A DNA stretch of 6,183 nucleotides from an uncultured bacterium (GTDB taxonomy: Bacteria > Patescibacteriota > Patescibacteriia > UBA1558 > GWA2-36-10), in contig CALMZN010000027.1 in the NCBI GenBank assembly GCA_937870675.1, positions 1 through 6,183 of the forward strand, in the 5' to 3' direction. The position numbers and the translations under genes were made by a program. Below, in pieces: positions 1-4,875 of this stretch. The notes below the pieces were generated by a model. The model ran no database searches and was not told the DNA's origin. It saw nothing but the letters and a program-made list of their open reading frames with translations. Positions within the stretch are counted from its first letter, which is position 1. Each line of letters begins with the position of its first letter.

Positions 1-187
1 CCTGAGAAGCATAATATGCTGCATGCCTTATCTCCGAATGGATAATCTCGCCAATCGAATAGCTAAATTTAATTGTTTCGCCTGACGCATCTCCTCCACC
101 TGAATTTAAACTGTTTTGAGCAAATAGATTATTCGTAAATAAAATGCACAAAGCCAATAATACGGTATTCGAAATTATTATTTTCAT
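1..187 (-). CDS. Exported protein of Bacteroidota type, N-terminal fragment (runs off the left edge)
   Basis: The first 62 codons of a gene start at the ATG at 187-185 and continue past the window edge. Residues 1-23 look like a Sec signal peptide: M-K-I start, hydrophobic core at about 9-17, and a likely cleavage after A23 in LFA-QN. The mature part begins QNSLNSGGGDASG, followed by FSYSIGEII and then ASQ-G at the edge. This pattern (Q-S-x-N-x-GG-D-A-S-G, then YSIGQxx, then a QGVQ-like segment) is one I know from the N-termini of Bacteroidota surface or secreted proteins, which often end in a type IX secretion sorting domain. The C-terminus is outside the window, so a sorting domain cannot be seen. 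C14 sits in ALC and is a poor lipobox. There is no Shine-Dalgarno; the leader is A-rich (AAAATAATAAAGTTT), as is common in Bacteroidota. The gene looks foreign to its neighbours, and the function of the mature protein is unknown. Confidence 0.7.
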   Translation of the reverse strand, partial: MKIIISNTVLLALCILFTNNLFAQNSLNSGGGDASGETIKFSYSIGEIIHSEIRHAAYYASQ

Positions 188-240
188 AAACTTTATTATT
201 TTATGCACTCATTTATTGGTAAGTTACTGAAGAAAAGCCA
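188..240 (-). other. Short non-coding leader between truncated rmuC and the exported-protein gene
   Basis: This AT-rich stretch lies after the accidental rmuC stop and before the ATG at 187. One frame starting at the ATG at 260-258 reads LENTVDGFSSVTYQ after the methionine and stops at 215-213. A second open frame through the junction ends in MAFLQ. Either could be the tail of the gene that really precedes the exported-protein gene, but they are too short to judge. I see no clear sigma-70 or Bacteroidota (TAnnTTTG) promoter and no terminator hairpin. Confidence 0.35.
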
Positions 241-266
241 TCAACAGTATTTTCCAGCATTCATAA
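241..266. other. Probable sequence junction: end of RmuC homology
   Basis: Read on the minus strand, RmuC homology is good up to the V-I codons at 270-265 and then stops at once. The next nine bases or so (ATGAATGCT) begin unrelated sequence that leads into a Bacteroidota-like gene. The three forward frames past this point read NAGKYC-stop, LENTVDGF..., and YECWKILL..., and none resembles the RmuC continuation. No inverted repeat, target-site duplication or transposase is visible at the join. The exact base cannot be fixed without an intact relative. Confidence 0.6.
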
Positions 267-1005
267 TTACTTTTTTTTCATTAAAAGCATAATCAATCAA
301 ATTACGCGTATTAACTTTGACAGCTCCGACTTCATTGATAAGCAAATCATAATAAATACCTTCGGCCGGAATATACATAAAAGCAAAATCCAAGGTTTTT
401 TCTTGGGGCCTGATATATTTAGCGGTCTCATCAATGCGCTTTTTCAAATCATTTTTAAACTCTTTTTCTAGCAACTCTTTCTTTTCTTTATTTGTTTCAT
501 TGATGATACGCCGATAATTTTCCAAAGAAAATTTGGCATCCACTGGCAAAACTTTGTCTTTGATTTTCACTACCGCGTCCACGGCTTCGTTGTTTTTGAA
601 GCGATACTGCATCTGGTAGCTCTGGGGTGGCAAGATATTGCTCAAAATCAATTCCAAGCTGGCCTCACCTAGTGATCCTCTATTTTTGGAATTGGTCAAA
701 ACTTTTTCTAAATTCTGCAATTGATCGGTAAAACCAACTACTTGTTTATTGGTCTCCTCTAGTTTCAAAAGCTTTTCCGTCATGTCTTTAGAGATTCTGG
801 AGGTCTCCATAAACTGATCCTGCAACATTTTGGCTGACTGGTGAGTAGTGGAATCAATCTTCTCGCCTAATTGTTTAGTCAAATCAGAAATCTGCGATTG
901 CAAAAGCAGTAATGACTTATTATCGCTGGGTTTTTTGTTTTGTAGTAATAAATATATTACTACTACCAAACCGATGATTAAAATTATGAGTAAAGTTGTT
1001 TGCAT
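241..1005 (-). CDS. rmuC: RmuC family DNA recombination protein, C-terminally truncated
   Basis: RmuC proteins are membrane-anchored, have a coiled coil plus a nuclease-like domain, and are thought to limit DNA inversions or rearrangements. Here residues 4-21 form one hydrophobic N-terminal anchor. About 30-105 is polar and helix-rich, consistent with the coiled coil. The RmuC domain starts near NRGSLGE (108-114) and continues with VDAVVKI (142-148), LPVDAKFSLENYRRI (153-167), DFAFMYIPAEGIYYDLL (206-222) and YAFNEKKVI (239-247). The family normally goes on with a segment like I-V-S-P-x-x-F-Y-A-Y-L and a further helical region. Here the frame instead gives MNAGKYC and a TGA stop, so the conserved end is missing. 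The codons after V246-I247 do not encode the expected sequence in any frame, so this is a sequence junction rather than a simple frameshift. The ATG at 1005 lies three bases after the toxin stop, which suggests co-transcription with the toxin-antitoxin pair. Family assignment is firm; the 3' end is not native. Confidence 0.88.
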   Translation of the reverse strand: MQTTLLIILIIGLVVVIYLLLQNKKPSDNKSLLLLQSQISDLTKQLGEKIDSTTHQSAKMLQDQFMETSRISKDMTEKLLKLEETNKQVVGFTDQLQNLEKVLTNSKNRGSLGEASLELILSNILPPQSYQMQYRFKNNEAVDAVVKIKDKVLPVDAKFSLENYRRIINETNKEKKELLEKEFKNDLKKRIDETAKYIRPQEKTLDFAFMYIPAEGIYYDLLINEVGAVKVNTRNLIDYAFNEKKVIMNAGKYC

Positions 1006-1008
1006 AAA

Positions 1009-1248
1009 TTAAAATTTATATGTATTATCGTTTCTTTTTTCTAAACTTAAAATTTTTATATTTTCTCTGTCTATCTTAAAAATAATTCGCCATCGTCTAT
1101 GCCGAACGCGAAAAATATCATCATATCCCTTCAATTTTTTCAAATCTAACTGAGAATATTTACCAGTATTTATAAGCAAAATAATATTTTTGATCTCTTT
1201 TCTTTCGGCTGGTAAAAGCTTCCTTAAGGCCTTGTCAATTTTATCCAT
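1009..1248 (-). CDS. RelE/ParE superfamily toxin of a type II toxin-antitoxin pair
   Basis: This basic protein of 79 residues has the RelE/ParE layout: two N-terminal helices (about 3-30), then a short loop and a beta-sheet core. The diagnostic part is LKKLKGYDDIFRVRHRRWRIIFKID (36-60) followed by IKILSLEKRNDNTYKF (64-79). It matches the family pattern of L-x-G-x-x-x-x-x-R-V-R-x-x-x-x-R-I-I-F and a closing R-x-x-x-x-Y. By position, R49, R54, R72 and Y77 are candidates for the ribosome/mRNA-contacting or catalytic residues of RelE-type mRNA interferases. ParE-type gyrase toxins share the fold, so the target cannot be settled from sequence. The length is normal for the family and the frame is intact. 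The ATG lies three bases after the antitoxin stop, which is classic antitoxin-first organisation with coupled translation. No Shine-Dalgarno is present. Confidence 0.87.
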   Translation of the reverse strand: MDKIDKALRKLLPAERKEIKNIILLINTGKYSQLDLKKLKGYDDIFRVRHRRWRIIFKIDRENIKILSLEKRNDNTYKF

Positions 1249-1251
1249 AAA

Positions 1252-1464
1252 TTATAGTCTGGCCAATAAATCCTGTATATCAACCCCACCTTTTTTGAGT
1301 TTAGTAAAATCAATCACTGTTTCCCATGACTCCTCTTGATCAAAGGGTACTATCTTAAAAATTACTTGGGATTTTTTCATAACCACAAAAGAATTTCCTC
1401 GTTTGACGCGGTTAATATAACTACCCATGTTTTGACGCAATTCTTTAAGCCCAATAATACCCAT
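1252..1464 (-). CDS. PhD/YefM family antitoxin
   Basis: A 70-residue antitoxin gene sits immediately upstream of the RelE-like toxin gene. The N-terminal two thirds is the PhD/YefM DNA-binding and dimerisation domain: IIGLKELRQNMGSYINRVKRG (3-23), then SFVVMKKSQVIFKIVP (25-40), matching the family pattern of L-K-x-L-R-x-N-x-x-x-Y-I-x-x-V-x-x-G, then V-x-k-x-x-x-x-x-x-I-x-P. The C-terminal part, from about residue 45 (W47, then IDFTKLKKGGVDIQDLLARL), should be the toxin-wrapping segment. In this family the antitoxin dimer and the toxin-antitoxin complex bind their own promoter. The promoter here carries two matching repeats with palindromic cores (1498-1532), consistent with that autoregulation. 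The ATG at 1464 is chosen because the conserved domain begins at residue 3. The leader of about 20 bases has no Shine-Dalgarno. Confidence 0.88.
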   Translation of the reverse strand: MGIIGLKELRQNMGSYINRVKRGNSFVVMKKSQVIFKIVPFDQEESWETVIDFTKLKKGGVDIQDLLARL

Positions 1465-1492
1465 ATTTTTATCTATTAATTTTTATATTCCA

Positions 1493-1521
1493 AGTATAAC
1501 ATAAGTTAAACTTAGGGTCAA
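1493..1521 (-). promoter_or_regulatory. Sigma-70 type promoter of the toxin-antitoxin (and probably rmuC) transcript
   Basis: On the minus strand a -35 box TTGACC (1521-1516) is followed after exactly 17 bases by a -10 box TATACT (1498-1493), each one base from consensus. Transcription would start near 1486, giving a leader of about 20 bases before the antitoxin ATG at 1464. The -35 box overlaps the TGA stop of tatD, so the promoter is embedded in the end of the upstream gene. It is the best promoter I can find in the window. Confidence 0.75.
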
Positions 1522-1532
1522 CTTAAGTTAAA
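1498..1532. repeat. Direct repeat with palindromic cores over the toxin-antitoxin promoter; probable operator
   Basis: The plus-strand 13-mer aacataagttaaa (1498-1510) recurs as aacttaagttaaa (1520-1532). They differ at one base, are both followed by c, and are offset by 22 bp, about two helical turns. The second copy contains the perfect palindrome aacttaagtt (1520-1529). The sequence taagtt-a-aactta (1502-1514) is a second perfect inverted repeat with a one-base centre. The sites cover the -35 box and spacer and touch the -10 box, so bound protein should block RNA polymerase. The likely ligand is the PhD/YefM-like antitoxin or its complex with the toxin. The distal copy lies in the last tatD codons. 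Confidence 0.65.
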
Positions 1533-2327
1533 CAAACCTCTAGCATTATCACCTGTTATTTCAATAATATCTTCTACTGATTTTTCTTTTATTTGGGCTA
1601 TTTTTTCAGCCACATATTTGACATAAATCGGCTCATTTCTTTTGCCACGGTATGGCTCTGGCGCCAAATATGGCGCATCAGTTTCAATCAAAATATGCTC
1701 CAATGGCACTTCCCTTACAATCTCCTCCAAAACGCCAGTTTTGTCAAAGGTAATAATACCAGTAATACCAATATAAAACCCCAAATCAACTAACTGCTTG
1801 GCCTCACTCAAATTGCCACCAAAACAGTGCACCACTCCCCGAGTATAAGCAAAGGTTTTTAATAAATCATAAATATCTTGATAAGCATCCGGTTCATCTT
1901 TACCATTTCGGCCATGCACTATCACGGCTAAATTATTTTTCTTGGCTAATTCCAAGTGCTGTAAAAAAACTTTTTTTTGTTTATCTTTTATTTCCGCAAC
2001 CGACTTGGCACCTTTGGCAAAACTCATATCCAGATGAAAATAATCAAAACCAGTTTCACCCATGGCTACTACTTTCCCTCTATTATCATCAATTAATTTT
2101 TGGTAATTATTTATTTCAAACTCTTCATCAAAAACATGAATGGGGTGTAAGCCCAAGGAGGCATAAAAATTCTGACCATCAGCAATGTCTATGGCCTGCT
2201 GACTCGTGGCCTTGGCCGCGCCAACATTAACGACAAGCAGGCCCGCGTTTTTACAGCGGGCAATGACTTGACTTCGGTCTTCATTGAAGGCCTGAAAATT
2301 CAAATGAGCATGCGAATCAACCAACAT
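1518..2327 (-). CDS. tatD: TatD family metal-dependent hydrolase (DNase)
   Basis: TatD enzymes are cytoplasmic TIM-barrel metal hydrolases with DNase activity, often 3'-5' exonuclease, linked to DNA repair. All the metal-ligand motifs are present in order in 269 residues: DSHAHL (4-9, H6 and H8), GLHP (59-62), E91 in GETGFDYF, H138 in IVHGR, H167 in VHCFGG, and D217 in ETDAPYLAP. The late family signature GKRNEP (228-233) and the closing GDNARGLF (259-266) also match. The segment at about 97-117 is somewhat longer than in classical TatD (ahead of the helix KKVFLQHLELA), a variation seen in many relatives. Length is normal for the family. The ATG at 2327 overlaps the TAA of the CvpA gene by one base (TAATG), a common sign of translational coupling. 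Its last codons and stop overlap the toxin-antitoxin operator and -35 box. Confidence 0.94.
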   Translation of the reverse strand: MLVDSHAHLNFQAFNEDRSQVIARCKNAGLLVVNVGAAKATSQQAIDIADGQNFYASLGLHPIHVFDEEFEINNYQKLIDDNRGKVVAMGETGFDYFHLDMSFAKGAKSVAEIKDKQKKVFLQHLELAKKNNLAVIVHGRNGKDEPDAYQDIYDLLKTFAYTRGVVHCFGGNLSEAKQLVDLGFYIGITGIITFDKTGVLEEIVREVPLEHILIETDAPYLAPEPYRGKRNEPIYVKYVAEKIAQIKEKSVEDIIEITGDNARGLFNLS

Positions 2328-2833
2328 TACATTAATGAGCTAATATTTTTTATAGCTTCGGGAATAAAGGGTTCAATGACAACGGAAATACTATTGACCC
2401 AAGCCGAAATAAGAGAATTTTGAAAGGACTGGGTAATAGATTCACTGATTGGAAATCTAGCCAAAAGATACACCAAAGCGCTGATAGCCAAAACACCACC
2501 CAGCAAACCAACGACGGCGCCGAGCATTTTGTTGATCAGATCAATAAAGGGTATAAAGTGAAAAATCAAATTTATTATCTTGACTACCAAGCCAATAATA
2601 ATATTAATGACCACAAAAATTACTACAAAGGCCAAAATATTGGCTAAGGCCTGGTTGTCAATGTTGATGGCCTGCATTATCCAAGTGCCAACTTGGTTCA
2701 TATAATGCGAGCCAAACCAAATACCCAAAATAACACCGATAAATCCGCCAATAGCGCCGACCAAGCCAGAGCGAAAGCCCTGCCACACAAAGACAAACAA
2801 GATGATCACTAAAATTACATCAAATAAACTCAT
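2327..2833 (-). CDS. cvpA: CvpA family inner-membrane protein
   Basis: A 168-residue hydrophobic protein has about four membrane segments, near 3-19, 24-41, 62-92 (possibly one long or bent segment) and 103-125. An amphipathic C-terminal tail follows. The N-terminal WQGFRSGLVGAIGGFIGVILGIWFG (18-41) is the typical CvpA stretch, in which R-x-G begins the second segment. NKMLGAVVGLLGGVLA (101-116) matches the glycine-rich last segment. CvpA was named for colicin V production in E. coli, and family members have been tied to envelope homeostasis and stress tolerance; the biochemical role is not settled. The gene follows the TM1266-like gene by 27 bases and overlaps tatD by one base. Its leader carries an element nearly identical to the one before the AI-2E-type gene. 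The symbol is a family label, not proof of orthology. Confidence 0.82.
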   Translation of the reverse strand: MSLFDVILVIILFVFVWQGFRSGLVGAIGGFIGVILGIWFGSHYMNQVGTWIMQAINIDNQALANILAFVVIFVVINIIIGLVVKIINLIFHFIPFIDLINKMLGAVVGLLGGVLAISALVYLLARFPISESITQSFQNSLISAWVNSISVVIEPFIPEAIKNISSLM

Positions 2834-2843
2834 AGTTTTTTTA

Positions 2844-2860
2844 TTTACTCTGTTTAATAA
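2844..2860 (-). repeat. Leader element copy 1, before cvpA
   Basis: On the minus strand this 17-mer reads TTATTAAACAGAGTAAA and ends 10 bases before the cvpA ATG. It matches the element at 4858-4874 in 16 of 17 positions, in the same orientation and at almost the same distance from the start codon. It is AT-rich with a CAGAG core. The GAG is too far from the ATG (14 bases) for a usual Shine-Dalgarno. The function is unknown. Confidence 0.5.
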
Positions 2861-3127
2861 TTATTTAGTCACAATACTGGCCTTAGCCACGATGCCATAT
2901 AGCTTATTTAGCTTTTTGGCTAAGTCATTGATCTGTTTGGTAGTCGCGGTCATGACCACGACAATCAGACCAGTACAATGCTCAACGCAAGCCGGCTGGA
3001 CATTGACACCCAAACGAGACATGATCAAATGTCCGGCATCAGTCAACATTTGCTGTACATCTTGAGCGTGCGTTTGACGATCTTCAATTAAAATTGTAAT
3101 TGTTCCTAACTGTTTTTTAGTCACCAT
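2861..3127 (-). CDS. TM1266-like small ACT-fold protein with a Cys/His cluster
   Basis: This 88-residue protein resembles the TM1266 family of small ferredoxin-like/ACT-fold proteins. That family is sometimes annotated as an iron-only hydrogenase system regulator and is related in fold to the NikR C-terminal domain. The supporting parts are LGTITILIEDR (7-17) as the first strand, a helix with AGHLIMSRLGV (31-41), a second strand LIVVVMTATTKQI (54-66), and a helix plus last strand in LAKKLNKLYGIVAKASIVTK (69-88). This follows the family order of strand, helix, RLG, strand, helix, GV-x-V-K. In place of the loop often seen as Y-x-E-R-G-I-S it has PACVEHCTG, with C47, H50 and C51, and H33 lies nearby. 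These could bind a metal or act in redox chemistry, but that is inference. No hydrogenase gene is in the window. The gene sits between rsmI (18-base gap) and cvpA (27-base gap) in the same operon. The family call is moderately sure; the role is not known. Confidence 0.65.
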   Translation of the reverse strand: MVTKKQLGTITILIEDRQTHAQDVQQMLTDAGHLIMSRLGVNVQPACVEHCTGLIVVVMTATTKQINDLAKKLNKLYGIVAKASIVTK

Positions 3128-3145
3128 ATTATTTATTTAAAAAAA

Positions 3146-3817
3146 TTATGCTTTATCTACAACCACCACAAACTCACCTTTTATTTTTGTTTTGTCTTTA
3201 TTAAAAACATCCAAAATCTCAACTGCGGTGCCACGATAAATTGTCTCAAATTGTTTGCTTAATTCTCGACCGACAATCAACTCTTTGGGACTGTCCACCA
3301 ACTGTTCCAGCGCTTTGACAATACGATGCACTGATTCAAAAAATATCACGGGCACAGTTTCTTTTTTTATCATTTCAATCAAGGTCTGACGTCCTTTTTT
3401 GTGCGGTAAAAATCCCAAAAAAATAAAACGATCAAGCTGTATGCCAGCCACGCTGATAATAGCCGACAAAGATGATGGCCCAGGAACAGGTATGATTTTT
3501 ACTTCTGGCAATTCGGCTAATACTTTTTTGATCAGCTGTCCACCTGGATCTGATATGCCTGGTGTGCCAGCATCACTGACATAAGCCACATCATTGCCTG
3601 AAAGTAATGCTTTTTTTATCCTCTGCCAATCAATGTTTGCACTGTGCTGTTGCCAGACCAATAATTTTTTTTCAATCTGGTATTTGTTTAACAACCGAAT
3701 AGTCACCCGCTTGTCTTCGGCAACGATCACAGCTACTGTGCGCAAAATATCCAAAGCGCGCAGAGTGATATCCTCTAAGTTTCCAATCGGTGTAGCAACA
3801 ATATATAAATTACTCAT
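3146..3817 (-). CDS. rsmI: 16S rRNA (cytidine1402-2'-O)-methyltransferase RsmI, short form
   Basis: RsmI uses S-adenosylmethionine to 2'-O-methylate C1402 in the decoding centre of 16S rRNA, alongside RsmH, which methylates the base. The tetrapyrrole-methylase fold and RsmI signatures are complete: VATPIGNLEDITLRALD (7-23), AEDKR (33-37), SDAGTPGISDPG (81-92), VPGPSSLSA (111-119), FLGFLPHKKGR (133-143), FFESVHR (159-165), GRELSKQFE (183-191) and GEFVVVV (214-220). The usual AEDTR motif reads AEDKR here, a substitution near the active-site region. The protein is 223 residues against about 286 in E. coli. It stops just after GEFVVVV, so the small C-terminal domain is absent. The ORF is otherwise intact, so this looks like a natural short form rather than a truncation. 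The ATG at 3817 follows the AI-2E-type stop by five bases. Confidence 0.94.
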   Translation of the reverse strand: MSNLYIVATPIGNLEDITLRALDILRTVAVIVAEDKRVTIRLLNKYQIEKKLLVWQQHSANIDWQRIKKALLSGNDVAYVSDAGTPGISDPGGQLIKKVLAELPEVKIIPVPGPSSLSAIISVAGIQLDRFIFLGFLPHKKGRQTLIEMIKKETVPVIFFESVHRIVKALEQLVDSPKELIVGRELSKQFETIYRGTAVEILDVFNKDKTKIKGEFVVVVDKA

Positions 3818-3822
3818 TGAAC

Positions 3823-4848
3823 TTATTTTCTTTTAGCCATAGCGTACTCAAAGTAGACCGAAATAGCCGTGGCAATCGGTACGGCTAGCAGAGCGCCAAT
3901 AATCCCGGCCAAACGACCACCAGTCAAAATTGCTAAGATTACCACTATGGGATTGAGCCCAGTGCTTTTGCCCATGACTTTGGGCACAATCACGTGATTT
4001 TCTAATTGCTGAATAGCTAAGTATAAAATACCAGTATATAGAGCCTTGTTGAAACTATCACCCCAAGCAAAAAATATAGCAATAATAGCTGATATCCACG
4101 GTCCTAAAATTGGCACAATCTCCAGCAAGCCAGCCAAGACCGCCAACAACAAAGCATATTTGACATGCAGTAACAACAAGCCAATATAAACCGCCAAAAA
4201 AATAATTACCGACAAAATCATCTGCCCCCTAAACCACATACCCAAGCGTTTTTGCATGCCTTCCACTAAATAATTTACCTGCTCCTTTTTTTCCACTGGA
4301 AATAAATGACGAATAAATCTTTTGAAACCATTTTCTTCTATAGTCAAATAAAAAGTAATCACCAAGACCATAAAAAAGCTAAAAATACCACCAAAAACTG
4401 AAGTCACGACATTGAAAATACCCGAACCGATTTGCGACAAACTTTGAGCCAACTGTGACAGAGAAATGCCACTAGTACTTTGAGCGCTACTGGGGTTTAT
4501 ACCTTCTAGACGATGCAAACTAGCTAGCACTGTGTTTATCTTGGTATAAATTTGCGGAAAAGATCGAGAGATGTCCATGATCTGGTCAGCTATGGGCCCA
4601 GACAACAAAATAACCACTAGCGTGATGACTGACAAAAAAATTAAAAAAATTACCGCAATACTCAAACCGCGAGGAATCTTTATCTTATGTAGCCCATCAA
4701 CCCAAGGATCAAAAGCCGAAGCCAATACTACCGCCACTACAAATAGCGCCAAGACATCCCTAATCATGATCACCACAGCCACCAGCGCCAAAATTAAAAT
4801 AACGCGCCAGATTGTGCCATTGGAAATCGTCATGTTTTGTTTTGTCAT
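3823..4848 (-). CDS. AI-2E/PerM family membrane transporter
   Basis: A 341-residue polytopic protein of the AI-2E transporter family (PerM, TqsA, YtvI, YdiK). Hydrophobic segments lie at about 13-29, 31-45, 61-83, 152-170, 210-228, 230-242, 248-262, 270-281 and 301-335 (two segments). A soluble region of about 65 residues (about 86-150) separates the N-terminal segments from the core. Family signatures in the core are LLEIVPILGPWISAIIA (241-257), ENHVIVPKVMGKSTGLNP (283-300) and GRLAGIIGALLAVPIATAI (311-329). Members have been linked to autoinducer-2 export, Na+(Li+)/H+ exchange and other efflux; the substrate cannot be told from sequence. It lies between the M16 peptidase (27-base gap) and rsmI (5-base gap). 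The ATG at 4848 is used; M6 is an alternative. The leader has no Shine-Dalgarno but carries the duplicated CAGAG element. Confidence 0.88.
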   Translation of the reverse strand: MTKQNMTISNGTIWRVILILALVAVVIMIRDVLALFVVAVVLASAFDPWVDGLHKIKIPRGLSIAVIFLIFLSVITLVVILLSGPIADQIMDISRSFPQIYTKINTVLASLHRLEGINPSSAQSTSGISLSQLAQSLSQIGSGIFNVVTSVFGGIFSFFMVLVITFYLTIEENGFKRFIRHLFPVEKKEQVNYLVEGMQKRLGMWFRGQMILSVIIFLAVYIGLLLLHVKYALLLAVLAGLLEIVPILGPWISAIIAIFFAWGDSFNKALYTGILYLAIQQLENHVIVPKVMGKSTGLNPIVVILAILTGGRLAGIIGALLAVPIATAISVYFEYAMAKRK

Positions 4849-4857
4849 ACTTTTATT

Positions 4858-4874
4858 TTTACTCTGTTAAATAA
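4858..4874 (-). repeat. Leader element copy 2, before the AI-2E-type gene
   Basis: On the minus strand this 17-mer reads TTATTTAACAGAGTAAA and ends 9 bases before the ATG at 4848. It is a near copy (16 of 17) of the element at 2844-2860. It fills most of the gap after the M16 peptidase stop. No hairpin is apparent, so a terminator is unlikely. Confidence 0.5.
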
Positions 4875-4875
4875 A

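Noticed and set aside
1..187. Lipoprotein signal (lipobox) around C14 of the exported protein
   Set aside because: The residues before the cysteine (L-A-L) do not fit the usual lipobox with G/A/S at -1. A better ordinary cleavage site follows at LFA-QN.
241..290. RmuC truncation explained by a frameshift in the A8 run at 271-278
   Set aside because: The VI codons after the A run are still in frame with RmuC, and none of the three frames beyond about 264 gives the expected RmuC continuation. A slip alone therefore cannot explain it.
1518..1520. UGA recoding as glycine, as in some Patescibacteria lineages
   Set aside because: The tatD TGA stop falls exactly where the family normally ends, and reading through would run into the promoter. 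I see no gene in the main block that needs UGA as a sense codon.
1498..1532. Palindromes in the tatD-antitoxin gap as a transcription terminator for the upstream operon
   Set aside because: The stems are short, fully A/T-rich apart from single C/G pairs, and not followed by a T run on the minus strand. The match to promoter boxes and the repeat spacing fit an operator better.
2802..3065. Plus-strand open frame of 87 codons covering the gap between the TM1266-like gene and cvpA
   Set aside because: Most of it mirrors the TM1266-like gene. The product is a low-complexity mix with no leader signal, and its start lies inside cvpA.
4571..4870. Plus-strand open frame of 99 codons
   Set aside because: It is a shadow of the N-terminal membrane segments of the AI-2E-type gene. 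The threonine/isoleucine-rich composition is what antisense reading of hydrophobic codons gives.
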